DNA from: Hyphomicrobiales bacterium
GTDB taxonomy: Bacteria > Pseudomonadota > Alphaproteobacteria > Rhizobiales > Rhizobiaceae
Length of the DNA stretch: 64,000 bases
Direction of reading: 5' to 3'
Assembly: GCA_900467745.1 (NCBI GenBank)
Contig: UBQW01000056.1
Span: forward strand, 52,074-116,073
The position numbers were made by a program, and so were the translations under genes. The notes beneath the pieces are model-generated. The model was not told the DNA's origin and searched no databases. It was given only the letters and a program-made list of their open reading frames with translations. Of this stretch, positions 16,400 through 25,348 are shown piece by piece (the stretch's first letter is position 1; every line of letters starts with the position of its first letter).

Positions 16400-17434
16400 C
16401 TATTTGCGACCAGACTGAAGCGTGGTCGATAGAAGCGTCTGCATGGCGATCGTATCCTCCAGCGAGGCGCGACGCCTTGTCTGCAGGATGGCCGCCTGTA
16501 GGCGGCTTGCTTCACGGGCCAGCGCGTCGGCCGACCATGTCCTAAGAGCCTGCTCGATGATCGGCTTGCGCTTGAAATGAAGATGCCGTCCCAGCGTCTG
16601 CATCACCTGCGACGCCGGCGTGCGCTTCTCTTCCATTTCCGCACGCATGGCATCCATCAATTGGAATTGCCGCAAGCATGCCTGTATTACCAGGAAGACG
16701 GACGTTTTCGACGCCGTGATCTTCTGCATGGCATGCAGGAAGTTTCCCGAATTTCCGGTCAGGATGGCATCGACGGCATCGTCGACAGATATGGCGCTGG
16801 CGTCACCGATGATCTCCGTGACGTGATGTTCCTCGATGACTTCAAGATTGAGGCAGTAGAGCGCAAGCTTCCTGACCTCGTTGCGCGACGCTATGCGGTC
16901 GCCGCCTATCAGCTCGAGCAGCGCCTGGCGCGCTGCGGTGGTGATGCGAAGATTGGCGCCCGCGAGTTCGGCGTCTATCAGGCTATTCAGCGCCCGCGCG
17001 TCGTCTGCGTAGCACGGGATGGTCGCGACGCTGCGGGCGGCTTCGCTTGCCTTGCGTAGGAGCGATCCCTTCTTGAGATCGCCGGCCTCAATGATGATGA
17101 AAGTCGCCTCAGGAGGCTTCTGCGCCAAGACCTGAAGACCGTCAACGAGGTACTTCTCGTTTGCGGCGCCGCGGATCCAGATCAGCTTTTGACCGCCGAA
17201 TAGGCCGATTGCTCCTGCCTCGTCGAGCAGACGTCCCTGGTCTTTCTGTAGGTCGCCAATGTCGAGTTTGATGAGGGAAAATGGGTCAGTTAGATCGACG
17301 CCGGTCTTGCCGGCGAGCAGGCTGGCGCGCTCGGACACCAGCCCGCGATCCGGGCCATAGATGACGAATAGCTGGTAGTGGCGGGCAGATTTCTCAAGAA
17401 ATCCCTCGAACTCGTGCGATTTTATCTCCGCCAC
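16400..17434 (-). CDS. holA: DNA polymerase III delta subunit
   Basis: A 344-residue HolA, the clamp-loader subunit that opens the beta ring. Typical features are YGPDRGLVSERA near residue 26 in the degenerate nucleotide-binding site, the LIWIRGAANEKY strand-turn, LLELIGGDRIASRNEVRKLALY near 190, and a helical C-terminal collar domain. The start is GTG at 17434, preceded by GGAG and 11 bases after the lptE stop. It is the last gene of the leftward leuS-lptE-holA unit, a common arrangement. Confidence 0.93.
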   Translation of the reverse strand: MAEIKSHEFEGFLEKSARHYQLFVIYGPDRGLVSERASLLAGKTGVDLTDPFSLIKLDIGDLQKDQGRLLDEAGAIGLFGGQKLIWIRGAANEKYLVDGLQVLAQKPPEATFIIIEAGDLKKGSLLRKASEAARSVATIPCYADDARALNSLIDAELAGANLRITTAARQALLELIGGDRIASRNEVRKLALYCLNLEVIEEHHVTEIIGDASAISVDDAVDAILTGNSGNFLHAMQKITASKTSVFLVIQACLRQFQLMDAMRAEMEEKRTPASQVMQTLGRHLHFKRKPIIEQALRTWSADALAREASRLQAAILQTRRRASLEDTIAMQTLLSTTLQSGRK

Positions 17435-17445
17435 TCAGCCGCTCC

Positions 17446-17967
17446 TCAGCGGCCAAGCGCCGCGGCGATATCAGCTGCCACAAACTCAGCGACCTGGCGT
17501 GCTGCGCGGTCTTCTGAGTCGCGAACGGCGCGCTGCTTGGCAAATTCCTGGGCCGGGAAGTCGATGAGAGCGGTAGCCGACTGGTGGCCAGCACGGATTA
17601 CGTGGCCGTCCTTGTTAGACTTCAGCGTATAGTCGACGCTGACGGTCGTACGGCCCGCGCGAGATTCATCGGAGGATGCGACCAGCAAGGTGTCGATCAC
17701 ACTCGATCGTGCGTTCATCTCGACCTTGTAATCGGCCTTGTCCGGCTCGCCGGCGCCGCGAGAAGCGAGGAAGATCAGACGATTGCGAACTTCCTGCTCG
17801 ACGCGCGAATTCGCCTCTGAGAAGGCGATGGATGACAACTTGCCAGCAACGCCTGACGTTTCGGAATAGAGCGGCCGAACCTGGCACGAGGCGAGAAGAA
17901 CCGTGGTTGCCAGCACCGCGGCAATCCCTGCGCGGCTAGCCAGCTTGGAAGCGATATTAAACGACAA
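17446..17967 (-). CDS. lptE: LPS-assembly lipoprotein LptE
   Basis: A 173-residue lipoprotein. LptE plugs the LptD barrel and helps insert LPS in the outer membrane. The signal peptide (residues 1-27) ends in a lipobox Leu-Ala-Ser-Cys with the acylated Cys at 28, followed by QVRPLYSE, a common start of mature alphaproteobacterial LptE. The start is TTG at 17967, overlapping the leuS end by 11 nt; I found no ATG in frame nearby. The alpha/beta body (VSVDYTLKSNKDG) is typical. Placement between leuS and holA supports the call. Confidence 0.9.
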   Translation of the reverse strand: MSFNIASKLASRAGIAAVLATTVLLASCQVRPLYSETSGVAGKLSSIAFSEANSRVEQEVRNRLIFLASRGAGEPDKADYKVEMNARSSVIDTLLVASSDESRAGRTTVSVDYTLKSNKDGHVIRAGHQSATALIDFPAQEFAKQRAVRDSEDRAARQVAEFVAADIAAALGR

Positions 17968-20587
17968 TGTTCACAATCCTTTGCGGAACCACGATAATTT
18001 TCTTCGGCGCCTGGCCGTTGAGCACGCGCTTGACATCCTCCAACGCAAGGGCGGCATCGCTGACCGTAGTTTGATCTGCGTCGCGAGAGATTGTCAATTC
18101 GGCGCGCTTCTTGCCGTTGATCTGAACGGGCAGAACGACGTCGTTTTCGACCACAAGAGCGTCATCGTATGTCGGCCACGCGGTCTGCGAGAGCAGCGTG
18201 TCGTGGCCGAGAACCGACCAGCACTCTTCGGCCAGATGCGGTGTCATCGGTGCCACAAGCTGGACCAGGATTTCGGCTGCATCCCGGACGGCGGCGCGAT
18301 AAGCAGCATCGGCCTTGCCTGCTGCAACGGTTGTCAGCGGGCCGGCAATGGCGTTCACGAGCTCATAGATGCGCGCGACGGCCTTGTTGAACCACAGCTT
18401 GTCGTAGTCGTTCTGAACGGCCTTCAGCGTCTTGTGTGCCAGCTGGGAAATGGCAAGCGCGTCGCCATCCTTAGCCGGAGTCGCTGCCACATCACTTAAA
18501 GCTTCGGCAGCTTCCGAGATGAGACGCCACAGGCGCTGGGTGAAGCGGTGGGCGCCTTCGACGCCGGCTTCCGACCAGATCACATCGCGCTCGGGCGGGG
18601 AGTCCGACAGAACGAAGAATCGGGCCGTGTCGGCGCCGTAGGAAGCAATGATGTCATCGGGATCGACGACATTCTTCTTCGACTTCGACATCTTCTCGAT
18701 CGAGCCGATTGCAATCTCTTCGTTGTTGGAGAGGAGAAACGCACGGCGCTTCCCGTCCAGTTCCTCGATCTTGATGTCGGCCGGTGCGACCCATTCGCGG
18801 GTCATGCCAGAGCCACGGCTATAGGTCTCGTGCACCACCATGCCCTGCGTGAACAGGCCCTTGAACGGCTCCTTCACATCGACATGGCCGGTTTCGCGCA
18901 TGGCGCGGGTGAAGAAGCGCGAATAGAGCAGGTGCAGGATCGCATGCTCGATACCACCGATATACTGATCGACTGGCAGCCAGCGGTTGGCGGCCGCGAA
19001 ATCCGTCGGCTTGCTCTCCCAAGGCGCCGTGAAGCGGGTGAAGTACCAGCTGGAATCGACGAAAGTGTCCATCGTGTCGGTTTCGCGACGAGCATCCTTG
19101 CCGCAATGCGGGCAGGCGACATGGCGCCATGTGGGGTGCCGGTCGAGCGGATTGCCCGGTTGATCGAAGGTCACGTCCTCCGGTAGCTTGACCGGGAGAT
19201 CCTTCTTCGGCACTGGCACGACACCGCAATCCTGGCAGTGTATTACCGGGATGGGGCAGCCCCAGTAACGTTGGCGGGAAATACCCCAGTCGCGCAGGCG
19301 GAAGTTGACCTTGCGCTCGCCCTGCGGGGCATTGCCCAGCGATGCGGACGACAGACGGTCGGCCACGATATTGAAGGCTTCGTCCGTCGACTTGCCATCC
19401 AGGAAGCGCGAGTTGATCATGATGCCGTCGCCATCATAGGCGGTATCACCGACAGCGAAGGTCGCGACGTCGCCGTCACGCGGCATGACAACAGGTATGA
19501 CGGGCAGGCCGTATTTGCGGGCGAAATCGAGGTCGCGCTGATCGCCTGCCGGGCAGCCGAAGATGGCGCCCGTGCCGTAGTCCATCAGCACGAAATTGGC
19601 GATGTAGACGGGCAGCTCCCAGGAGGGGTCCAGCGGATGGCGAACACGGATGCCCGTGTCGATGCCCCGCTTTTCGGCGGTCTCGAGCGCTGCCAGCGAC
19701 GTGCCGGCGCGGCGGACGTCTTCGCAGAAGGCATCGATCTCGGCGTTCTTGGCCGCGGCGTCCTTGGCCAGCGGGTGATCGGCGGAAATGGCGAGGAAGG
19801 AGGCGCCAAACAGGGTGTCCGGGCGCGTGGTGTAGACCGTTACCTCGGTCTCACCAGCAGGCGCGGTTTCGCCGACGATTTCCCAGCGGATCGTCATGCC
19901 TTCGGAGCGGCCGATCCAATTCTTCTGCATCAGGCGGACCTTCTCAGGCCACTGATCGAGACCATCCAAGGCGTCCAGCAGATCCTGGCTGAAGTCGGTG
20001 ATCTTGAAGAACCACTGAGTCAGCTCGCGCTGTTCGACAAGCGCACCGGAGCGCCAGCCGCGACCGTCGATAACCTGCTCGTTGGCGAGAACGGTATTGT
20101 CGACCGGGTCCCAGTTGACCTTCGACTGCTTGCGGTAGACGAGACCCTTTTCCAGGAAGTCCACGAACATATGCTGCTGATGCTGGTAGTATTCGACATC
20201 GCAGGTCGCGAATTCGCGGCTCCAGTCGAGCGACAGGCCCATGGCCTTCAGCTGCGCCTTCATCGAGGCGATGTTCTGGTAGGTCCAGGCCGCTGGATGA
20301 ACGTTGCGCTCCATGGCGGCGTTTTCAGCCGGCATGCCGAAAGCGTCCCAACCCATGGGATGCAGCACGTTGAAGCCACGGGCGCGCTTGTAGCGCGCGA
20401 CGACGTCGCCCATCGCATAGTTGCGGACGTGGCCCATGTGGATGCGGCCGGACGGATACGGGAACATCTCCAGCACGTAGTATTTCTCGCGCGGATCAGC
20501 GTTGTCGGTCTCGAAGACCTTCGCTTCGTTCCATTTTTTCTGCCAGCGAGGCTCGGCATCGCGCGGATTATAACGTTCGGTAGCCAT
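17957..20587 (-). CDS. leuS: Leucyl-tRNA synthetase
   Basis: An 876-residue class I aminoacyl-tRNA synthetase charging tRNA-Leu. The HIGH-type motif reads PYPSGRIHMGHVRNY near residue 45 and the KMSKS loop reads KMSKSKKNVVDPDD near 630. The editing (CP1) domain contains TTRPDTLFGASFLAIS near 250. A CxxC pair (CPHCGKD) marks a zinc-binding element near 490. The C-terminal anticodon-binding and tRNA-elbow domains are complete. The ATG at 20587 (MATERYNPRDAEPRWQ) is the normal start. It leads the leftward leuS-lptE-holA unit. Confidence 0.97.
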   Translation of the reverse strand: MATERYNPRDAEPRWQKKWNEAKVFETDNADPREKYYVLEMFPYPSGRIHMGHVRNYAMGDVVARYKRARGFNVLHPMGWDAFGMPAENAAMERNVHPAAWTYQNIASMKAQLKAMGLSLDWSREFATCDVEYYQHQQHMFVDFLEKGLVYRKQSKVNWDPVDNTVLANEQVIDGRGWRSGALVEQRELTQWFFKITDFSQDLLDALDGLDQWPEKVRLMQKNWIGRSEGMTIRWEIVGETAPAGETEVTVYTTRPDTLFGASFLAISADHPLAKDAAAKNAEIDAFCEDVRRAGTSLAALETAEKRGIDTGIRVRHPLDPSWELPVYIANFVLMDYGTGAIFGCPAGDQRDLDFARKYGLPVIPVVMPRDGDVATFAVGDTAYDGDGIMINSRFLDGKSTDEAFNIVADRLSSASLGNAPQGERKVNFRLRDWGISRQRYWGCPIPVIHCQDCGVVPVPKKDLPVKLPEDVTFDQPGNPLDRHPTWRHVACPHCGKDARRETDTMDTFVDSSWYFTRFTAPWESKPTDFAAANRWLPVDQYIGGIEHAILHLLYSRFFTRAMRETGHVDVKEPFKGLFTQGMVVHETYSRGSGMTREWVAPADIKIEELDGKRRAFLLSNNEEIAIGSIEKMSKSKKNVVDPDDIIASYGADTARFFVLSDSPPERDVIWSEAGVEGAHRFTQRLWRLISEAAEALSDVAATPAKDGDALAISQLAHKTLKAVQNDYDKLWFNKAVARIYELVNAIAGPLTTVAAGKADAAYRAAVRDAAEILVQLVAPMTPHLAEECWSVLGHDTLLSQTAWPTYDDALVVENDVVLPVQINGKKRAELTISRDADQTTVSDAALALEDVKRVLNGQAPKKIIVVPQRIVNIVV

Positions 20588-20785
20588 GGTATTCGTATTT
20601 CCGGAAAATCAAGGGAAGTTGGTGGTGACCTTCACCATGAAACCACGGTAGCGTCAAGTTTTGCCGACATGGTTTGGGGCCAATCGGCGCCTAGCTGCGA
20701 TAATTTCGAGGCTTCGGACCTTGGCAAGCCAAGATCGGGTGTTTAGTGCATTTTCATTGTTTTCGATGATGGACCGAGGCGCAAC
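20588..20785. promoter_or_regulatory. Divergent promoter region of leuS and yggS
   Basis: This 198-base gap separates two outward-facing genes and presumably holds both promoters. A short repeat-like symmetry (GGTGGTGACCTTCACCATG) occurs at 20620-20640. I found no convincing T-box or other riboswitch upstream of leuS. Confidence 0.4.
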
Positions 20786-21445
20786 ATGGAACTTCAAGAG
20801 CGACTGGAAGAGGTTCGCGGCCGGATCGCCGCGGCGGCCCGTGAAACGGGCAGAGCGGAAGGCTCGGTGCAGCTCGTGGCCGTGTCGAAGACATTCGACG
20901 CGGATCATATCCGCCCGGCCATCGAGGCTGGTCAGCGCGTGTTCGGTGAAAACCGGGTGCAGGAGAGCCAGGGCAAGTGGCCGGAGCTGAAGGGCGAGAC
21001 GGCTGGCATCGAGCTGCATCTGATCGGACCGCTGCAGTCGAACAAGGCCGGCGAAGCGGTCGCGCTTTTCGATGTCATCGAGACGGTCGATCGCGAGAAA
21101 ATCGCGCGTGCGCTGGCCGATGAAATGAAGCGCCAGGGCAAGGCCCCTCGGCTTTATGTGCAGGTCAATACGGGCCTCGAGCCGCAGAAGGCCGGCATTG
21201 CGCCTGACGATACCGCGGCGTTCGTGGCGCTCTGCCGCGATGAGCTCGGTCTTTCCATCGAAGGATTGATGTGCATTCCGCCGGCGGACGAAAATCCAGG
21301 CCCGCATTTTGCCCTGCTGGCGAAACTGGCGAAGGCTTGTGGTGTCGAGAAGCTCTCGATGGGCATGTCGGGCGATTACGAGACAGCGGTCGCCTTTGGT
21401 GCCACCAGCGTCCGGGTAGGGTCCGCCATTTTCGGCACCCGCTAA
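20786..21445 (+). CDS. yggS: PLP homeostasis protein (YggS/YBL036C family)
   Basis: A 219-residue single-domain alanine-racemase-fold protein. The family binds pyridoxal phosphate and keeps free PLP and 2-ketoacid/amino-acid pools balanced without known catalysis. The PLP-binding Lys is in LVAVSKTF (Lys35). FGENRVQE, LIGPLQSNK and LSMGMSGDYETAVAFGATSVRVGSAIFG are all standard family blocks. Length is normal. It stands alone, with a parS-like site 33 bases after its stop. Confidence 0.95.
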   Translation: MELQERLEEVRGRIAAAARETGRAEGSVQLVAVSKTFDADHIRPAIEAGQRVFGENRVQESQGKWPELKGETAGIELHLIGPLQSNKAGEAVALFDVIETVDREKIARALADEMKRQGKAPRLYVQVNTGLEPQKAGIAPDDTAAFVALCRDELGLSIEGLMCIPPADENPGPHFALLAKLAKACGVEKLSMGMSGDYETAVAFGATSVRVGSAIFGTR

Positions 21446-21477
21446 TCACCGTGTCTTGCTCTCGTGGTCGGCTTGAA

Positions 21478-21493
21478 TGTTTCACGGGAAACA
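21478..21493. promoter_or_regulatory. parS: Possible degenerate parS site 5
   Basis: TGTTTCACGGGAAACA matches consensus parS at 15 of 16 positions, but the mismatch breaks the central CACGTG. It lies in the gap between yggS and the trcR terminator, not in coding sequence. The central bases matter for ParB binding in known systems, so activity is uncertain. Confidence 0.55.
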
Positions 21494-21532
21494 TTGGCGA
21501 TCCGCGTTACGGCGCAATTGCGAACCGGTAAT

Positions 21533-21556
21533 AAAAAACCCCGCCGAAGCGGGGTT
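21533..21556 (-). terminator. Intrinsic terminator of trcR
   Basis: AACCCCGC (21537-21544) and GCGGGGTT (21549-21556) form an 8-bp stem with a CGAA loop. Read leftward it is followed by a run of T (A-run at 21533-21538 on the given strand), so it ends the leftward trcR gene. Confidence 0.88.
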
Positions 21557-21579
21557 CTAATCTCAGTCCGTCCAATCGC

Positions 21580-22281
21580 TTAGTAGCGATCGTCTTCGTC
21601 TTCATCCGGGGTCGATGACTTCAGCGACTTCAGCTTCGCGAAGACGGCGTCGGCGTCGATTTCCTTCTCTTCCTCACGCTCGTAGCTCGGAGCCAGGCGT
21701 TCGGTTTCGTGCGCGGACTGCAGCGTTTCGCCGAGTTCGGCAGCGGTCGGCAGCGGACGGCCCTTGGCTGCCTTTTCGACTTCCATGTCGAGGTCGATCT
21801 GGCTGCAGAGACCGAGCGTGACCGGATCCATTGGCGTCAGGTTGGCGGCGTTCCAGTGGGTGCGCTCGCGGATCTGTTCGATGGTCGACTTGGTCGTGCC
21901 GACCAGACGCGAAATCTGCGCGTCCTTCAGTTCCGGGTGATTGCGAACCAGCCACAGGATGGCGTTCGGGCGGTCCTGGCGCTTGGAGACCGGGGTGTAG
22001 CGCGGGCCACGACGCTTGGATTCCGGAACGCGAACCTTCGGCTCGGAAAGCTTCAGCTTGTGGGCCGGGTTCTTCTCGGCGCGTTCGATTTCGTCGCGCG
22101 ACAACTGACCGGTAGAGATCGGATCCAGGCCCTTGATGCCCTGCGCAGCTTCGCCGTCGGCGATCGCTTTTACTTCCAGAGGGTGCAATTTGCAGAACTG
22201 AGCGATCTGGTCGAAAGACAGAGCTGTGTTGTCGACGAGCCAAATAGCGGTCGCCTTCGGCATAAGCAGTTGTTGAGCCAT
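21580..22281 (-). CDS. trcR: DUF1013 / TrcR-type cell-cycle transcriptional regulator
   Basis: A 233-residue protein of the DUF1013 family, which includes the alphaproteobacterial regulator named TrcR. Two helix-turn-helix-like segments are visible: LSFDQIAQFCKLHPLEVKAI (about residues 20-39) and LKDAQISRLVGTTKSTIEQI (about 117-136). The C-terminus is acidic (EEEKEIDADAVFAKLKS...DEDEDD). The family is described as an RNA-polymerase-associated cell-cycle regulator in Caulobacter; its role here is inferred. The ATG at 22281 is clear. It diverges from acs. Confidence 0.85.
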   Translation of the reverse strand: MAQQLLMPKATAIWLVDNTALSFDQIAQFCKLHPLEVKAIADGEAAQGIKGLDPISTGQLSRDEIERAEKNPAHKLKLSEPKVRVPESKRRGPRYTPVSKRQDRPNAILWLVRNHPELKDAQISRLVGTTKSTIEQIRERTHWNAANLTPMDPVTLGLCSQIDLDMEVEKAAKGRPLPTAAELGETLQSAHETERLAPSYEREEEKEIDADAVFAKLKSLKSSTPDEDEDDRY

Positions 22282-22503
22282 GGATATAGTCCTTCTGTCG
22301 TCCGCGCCGGTGTCGCGGTCCGTGGGTTGTCACCACTATGTCCGGGAAATTATGCCGCTATATAACCGGAGTGACGCATAATTGCAATTGATCACGAATG
22401 AAATGACCTTTGTCTAATTGCCGGGTCGATCTGACCTGTTATGAATGCACAAAACCGCCTGCGGCTCGCTTCTGCCGCCGGCGTCCGAGTGAGGAGGAAA
22501 TCG
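22282..22503. promoter_or_regulatory. Divergent promoter region of trcR and acs
   Basis: The 222-base gap is AT-rich in the middle (22340-22435) and must carry both promoters. A strong ribosome binding site GAGGAGG lies just before the acs ATG. No defined operator could be identified by eye. Confidence 0.45.
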
Positions 22504-24459
22504 ATGTCGGAGAAGATCTACCCGGTGCAAAAGCCGGTTCAGAACCATGCGTTGATCGACAAGGCCAAGTACGAGAAATGGTACGAGGAGAGCGTCGAAA
22601 ACCCGGATAAGTTCTGGGGCAAGCATGGCAAGCGGATCGACTGGTTCAAGCCTTACACGAAGGTGAAGAACACCTCTTTCACCGGCAATGTGAAGATCAA
22701 GTGGTTCGAAGACGGCCAGACGAACGTCTCCTACAACTGTATCGACAGGCACCTGAAGACCAACGGCAATCAGGTCGCGATCATCTTCGAGGGGGACAAC
22801 CCCTACATCGACAAGAAGATCACCTATAACGAGCTCTACGAGCATGTTTGCCGCATGGCGAACGTCCTGAAGAAGCATGGCGTCAAGAAGGGCGATCGCG
22901 TCACCATCTACATGCCGATGATCCCCGAGGCGGCCTATGCGATGCTCGCCTGCGCCCGTATCGGCGCCGTGCATTCGATCGTCTTCGGCGGCTTTTCGCC
23001 GGAAGCGCTGGCGGGGCGTATCGTGGACTGCGAATCAACCTTCGTCATCACCTGCGACGAGGGCGTGCGCGGCGGCAAGCCGGTGCCACTGAAGGAAAAC
23101 ACCGACACGGCGATCCATATCGCCGCGCGTCAGCATGTGATCGTCGAGAAGGTTCTGGTGGTTCGTCGCACAGGCGGCAAGACCGGCTGGGCGCCGGGCC
23201 GCGACCTCTGGTATCATCAGGAAATGGCGACGGTGAAGCCGGAGTGCCCGCCCGCCAAGATGAAAGCGGAAGATCCGCTTTTCATTCTCTACACGTCGGG
23301 TTCGACGGGCAAGCCGAAGGGTGTGCTGCACACGACCGGCGGTTATCTCGTCTACGCGGCGATGACGCATGAATATGTGTTCGACTATCACCCCGGCGAT
23401 ATCTACTGGTGCACGGCCGATGTCGGCTGGGTCACCGGCCATTCCTATATCGTCTATGGCCCGCTTGCGAACTGCGCGACGACGCTGATGTTCGAGGGCG
23501 TTCCCAACTTTCCGGATCAGGGACGCTTCTGGGAGGTTATCGACAAGCACAAGGTCAATATTTTTTACACAGCGCCGACGGCCATCCGCTCGCTGATGGG
23601 CGCCGGCGATCATTTCGTGACGCGCTCGTCGCGGTCCAGCCTGCGTCTGCTCGGGACGGTGGGTGAACCCATCAATCCCGAAGCCTGGGAATGGTACTAT
23701 AATGTTGTCGGCGACAAGCGTTGCCCTGTGATCGACACCTGGTGGCAGACGGAGACGGGTGGCCACATGATCACGCCGCTGCCTGGCGCGACCGATCTGA
23801 AGCCGGGATCGGCGACCAAGCCGTTCTTCGGCGTAAAGCCGCAGCTGGTGGACAATGAAGGCAACGTGCTTGAGGGCGCAGCGGACGGAAATCTCTGCAT
23901 CACGGACAGCTGGCCGGGGCAGATGCGCACGGTCTATGGCGACCATGAGCGCTTCATCCAGACCTACTTCTCGACCTACAAGGGCAAGTACTTCACCGGC
24001 GACGGCTGCCGGCGGGACGAGGACGGCTATTACTGGATTACCGGTCGCGTCGACGACGTGCTCAATGTCTCCGGCCATCGCCTTGGCACGGCCGAGGTCG
24101 AATCGGCGCTGGTGTCGCATAGTCTCGTGTCGGAGGCCGCGGTCGTCGGCTATCCGCATGCGATCAAGGGTCAGGGCATCTATTGCTATGTCACGCTGAT
24201 GGCCGGCAACGAGGGCTCTGACGAGCTGCGCCAGCAGCTGATCAAGCATGTCCGCAACGAGATCGGCCCGATCGCAGCACCCGACAAGATCCAGTTTTCG
24301 CCCGGGCTGCCGAAAACCCGGTCGGGCAAGATCATGCGACGCATCCTGCGCAAGATAGCCGAAGATGATTTCGGTTCACTGGGCGATACGTCGACGCTGG
24401 CAGATCCAGCGGTCGTGGATGATCTGATCGCCAACAGGCAGAACAAGGCGGCTGCTTAA
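22504..24459 (+). CDS. acs: Acetyl-CoA synthetase
   Basis: A 651-residue AMP-forming acetate-CoA ligase. It activates acetate to acetyl-AMP and then acetyl-CoA. The P-loop-like YTSGSTGKPKGVLHT is near residue 264, and the GXXE/WWQTETG motif (DTWWQTETGGHM) is near 413. The C-terminal TRSGKIMRRILRKIA has the Lys whose acetylation inactivates the enzyme in other bacteria. The ATG at 22504 follows GAGGAGG; upstream in-frame ATG codons encode a low-complexity extension and are rejected. The gene is monocistronic and converges with a nuclease gene. Confidence 0.97.
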   Translation: MSEKIYPVQKPVQNHALIDKAKYEKWYEESVENPDKFWGKHGKRIDWFKPYTKVKNTSFTGNVKIKWFEDGQTNVSYNCIDRHLKTNGNQVAIIFEGDNPYIDKKITYNELYEHVCRMANVLKKHGVKKGDRVTIYMPMIPEAAYAMLACARIGAVHSIVFGGFSPEALAGRIVDCESTFVITCDEGVRGGKPVPLKENTDTAIHIAARQHVIVEKVLVVRRTGGKTGWAPGRDLWYHQEMATVKPECPPAKMKAEDPLFILYTSGSTGKPKGVLHTTGGYLVYAAMTHEYVFDYHPGDIYWCTADVGWVTGHSYIVYGPLANCATTLMFEGVPNFPDQGRFWEVIDKHKVNIFYTAPTAIRSLMGAGDHFVTRSSRSSLRLLGTVGEPINPEAWEWYYNVVGDKRCPVIDTWWQTETGGHMITPLPGATDLKPGSATKPFFGVKPQLVDNEGNVLEGAADGNLCITDSWPGQMRTVYGDHERFIQTYFSTYKGKYFTGDGCRRDEDGYYWITGRVDDVLNVSGHRLGTAEVESALVSHSLVSEAAVVGYPHAIKGQGIYCYVTLMAGNEGSDELRQQLIKHVRNEIGPIAAPDKIQFSPGLPKTRSGKIMRRILRKIAEDDFGSLGDTSTLADPAVVDDLIANRQNKAAA

Positions 24460-24480
24460 TATCAGCTGTCTGCTAATGAG

Positions 24481-24512
24481 AGGCCGCTTTGGGAAACCGG
24501 AGCGGCCTTAAT
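24481..24512. terminator. Weak terminator-like hairpin after acs
   Basis: AGGCCGCT (24481-24488) pairs with AGCGGCCT (24501-24508) across a 12-base loop, then TTAATCTT. It lies between convergent acs and the nuclease gene and overlaps the latter's stop. The T-run is weak, so termination is plausible rather than certain. Confidence 0.55.
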
Positions 24513-24957
24513 CTTGATCAGGGCATGGCGTCTTGGGCTTCCGACCGCCGTCATAGGCAACGGCGATCCCCTCGCCCAGCATATACTGAGCCGGATTCCG
24601 TCCATCGGATAGCGTGACGTCAGCCAGGATGCGGCCGAAATACTTGTCGCCGGAAATGCGGGTCAGCTGCACTTGTGGCGAACCATCGGTCAAGTTTTCC
24701 AACATCTGACGGGCATCTAATGCCGCGCGTCTGACCGCGCCGCATTTCGAGTGCATCTCTGGCGTATCGATGCCGCGAATGCGGACATAGACCTCCACGG
24801 TCTGCTGCGGCCACGGACGGGCCGCGACCAGCAAGGTGTCTCCATCGATCACCCGCAGAATTTCAGCCGATACAGGTCCGGCGATCTCATCGCGTGCGAA
24901 GCCTGGCATAGAAAGTGCCGCAAGGATCGTCAGTGTCGTTATGGTGCGCGTGAACAT
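24508..24957 (-). CDS. Secreted thermonuclease (SNase-like) family protein
   Basis: A 149-residue protein with an N-terminal signal peptide (residues 1-21, ending near GFA-R) and an SNase-like OB-fold. The motif VIDGDTLLV near residue 36 and RIRGIDTPEMHSKCG near 58 are the staphylococcal-nuclease metal and catalytic regions; the Asp in VIDGDT and the Arg/Glu of RGIDTPE are kept. It probably acts in the periplasm or outside the cell on nucleic acid, but many such homologs are uncharacterised. Two to three Cys could form disulfides. Confidence 0.8.
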   Translation of the reverse strand: MFTRTITTLTILAALSMPGFARDEIAGPVSAEILRVIDGDTLLVAARPWPQQTVEVYVRIRGIDTPEMHSKCGAVRRAALDARQMLENLTDGSPQVQLTRISGDKYFGRILADVTLSDGRNPAQYMLGEGIAVAYDGGRKPKTPCPDQD

Positions 24958-25005
24958 ATCAGGAATAAATTCCGATATTCACGCGAAGTCAATAGGAATA
25001 TTTAC

Positions 25006-25230
25006 TTAGAAGTCGATAGCGCGACCGTTGATTTCCCAATCGCCGAAGCGAGCCGGATCGGCGCCCCCTCGCCCGCCGATCTCGGTCGGCATATCGCTCG
25101 GCTGTTCGTTGCGGCGACGCTCTTCGGCTTCGGCAAGCGCACGCTTGGCGGCGGGGGAGAGCATCTTGCGCGGGCGCTCCGTGACTTCCTCGGCCAGAGC
25201 CTCGATATTGTCGTTGTCCGCTTCCTGCAT
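25006..25230 (-). CDS. DUF1674 protein (succinate dehydrogenase assembly factor 4-like)
   Basis: A 74-residue protein whose C-terminus (EIGGRGGADPARFGDWEINGRAIDF) is the DUF1674/SDHAF4 signature. Eukaryotic SDHAF4 helps flavinated succinate dehydrogenase subunit A assemble; the bacterial role is inferred from homology. The N-terminal half is helical and charged (KRALAEAEERRRNE). The ATG at 25230 is chosen; the codon before it is GTG and could also serve. It faces away from htpX. Confidence 0.88.
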   Translation of the reverse strand: MQEADNDNIEALAEEVTERPRKMLSPAAKRALAEAEERRRNEQPSDMPTEIGGRGGADPARFGDWEINGRAIDF

Positions 25231-25348
25231 CACGCACGCCCGCTTGAAAATATTGAAAATGGCCGATGAATAACCAGATTATAGGACGCCGACGCGGCGA
25301 TTGAAACCCTTTGAGCGCAAACGACGCTCGCCTGAAATGGAGATGATG

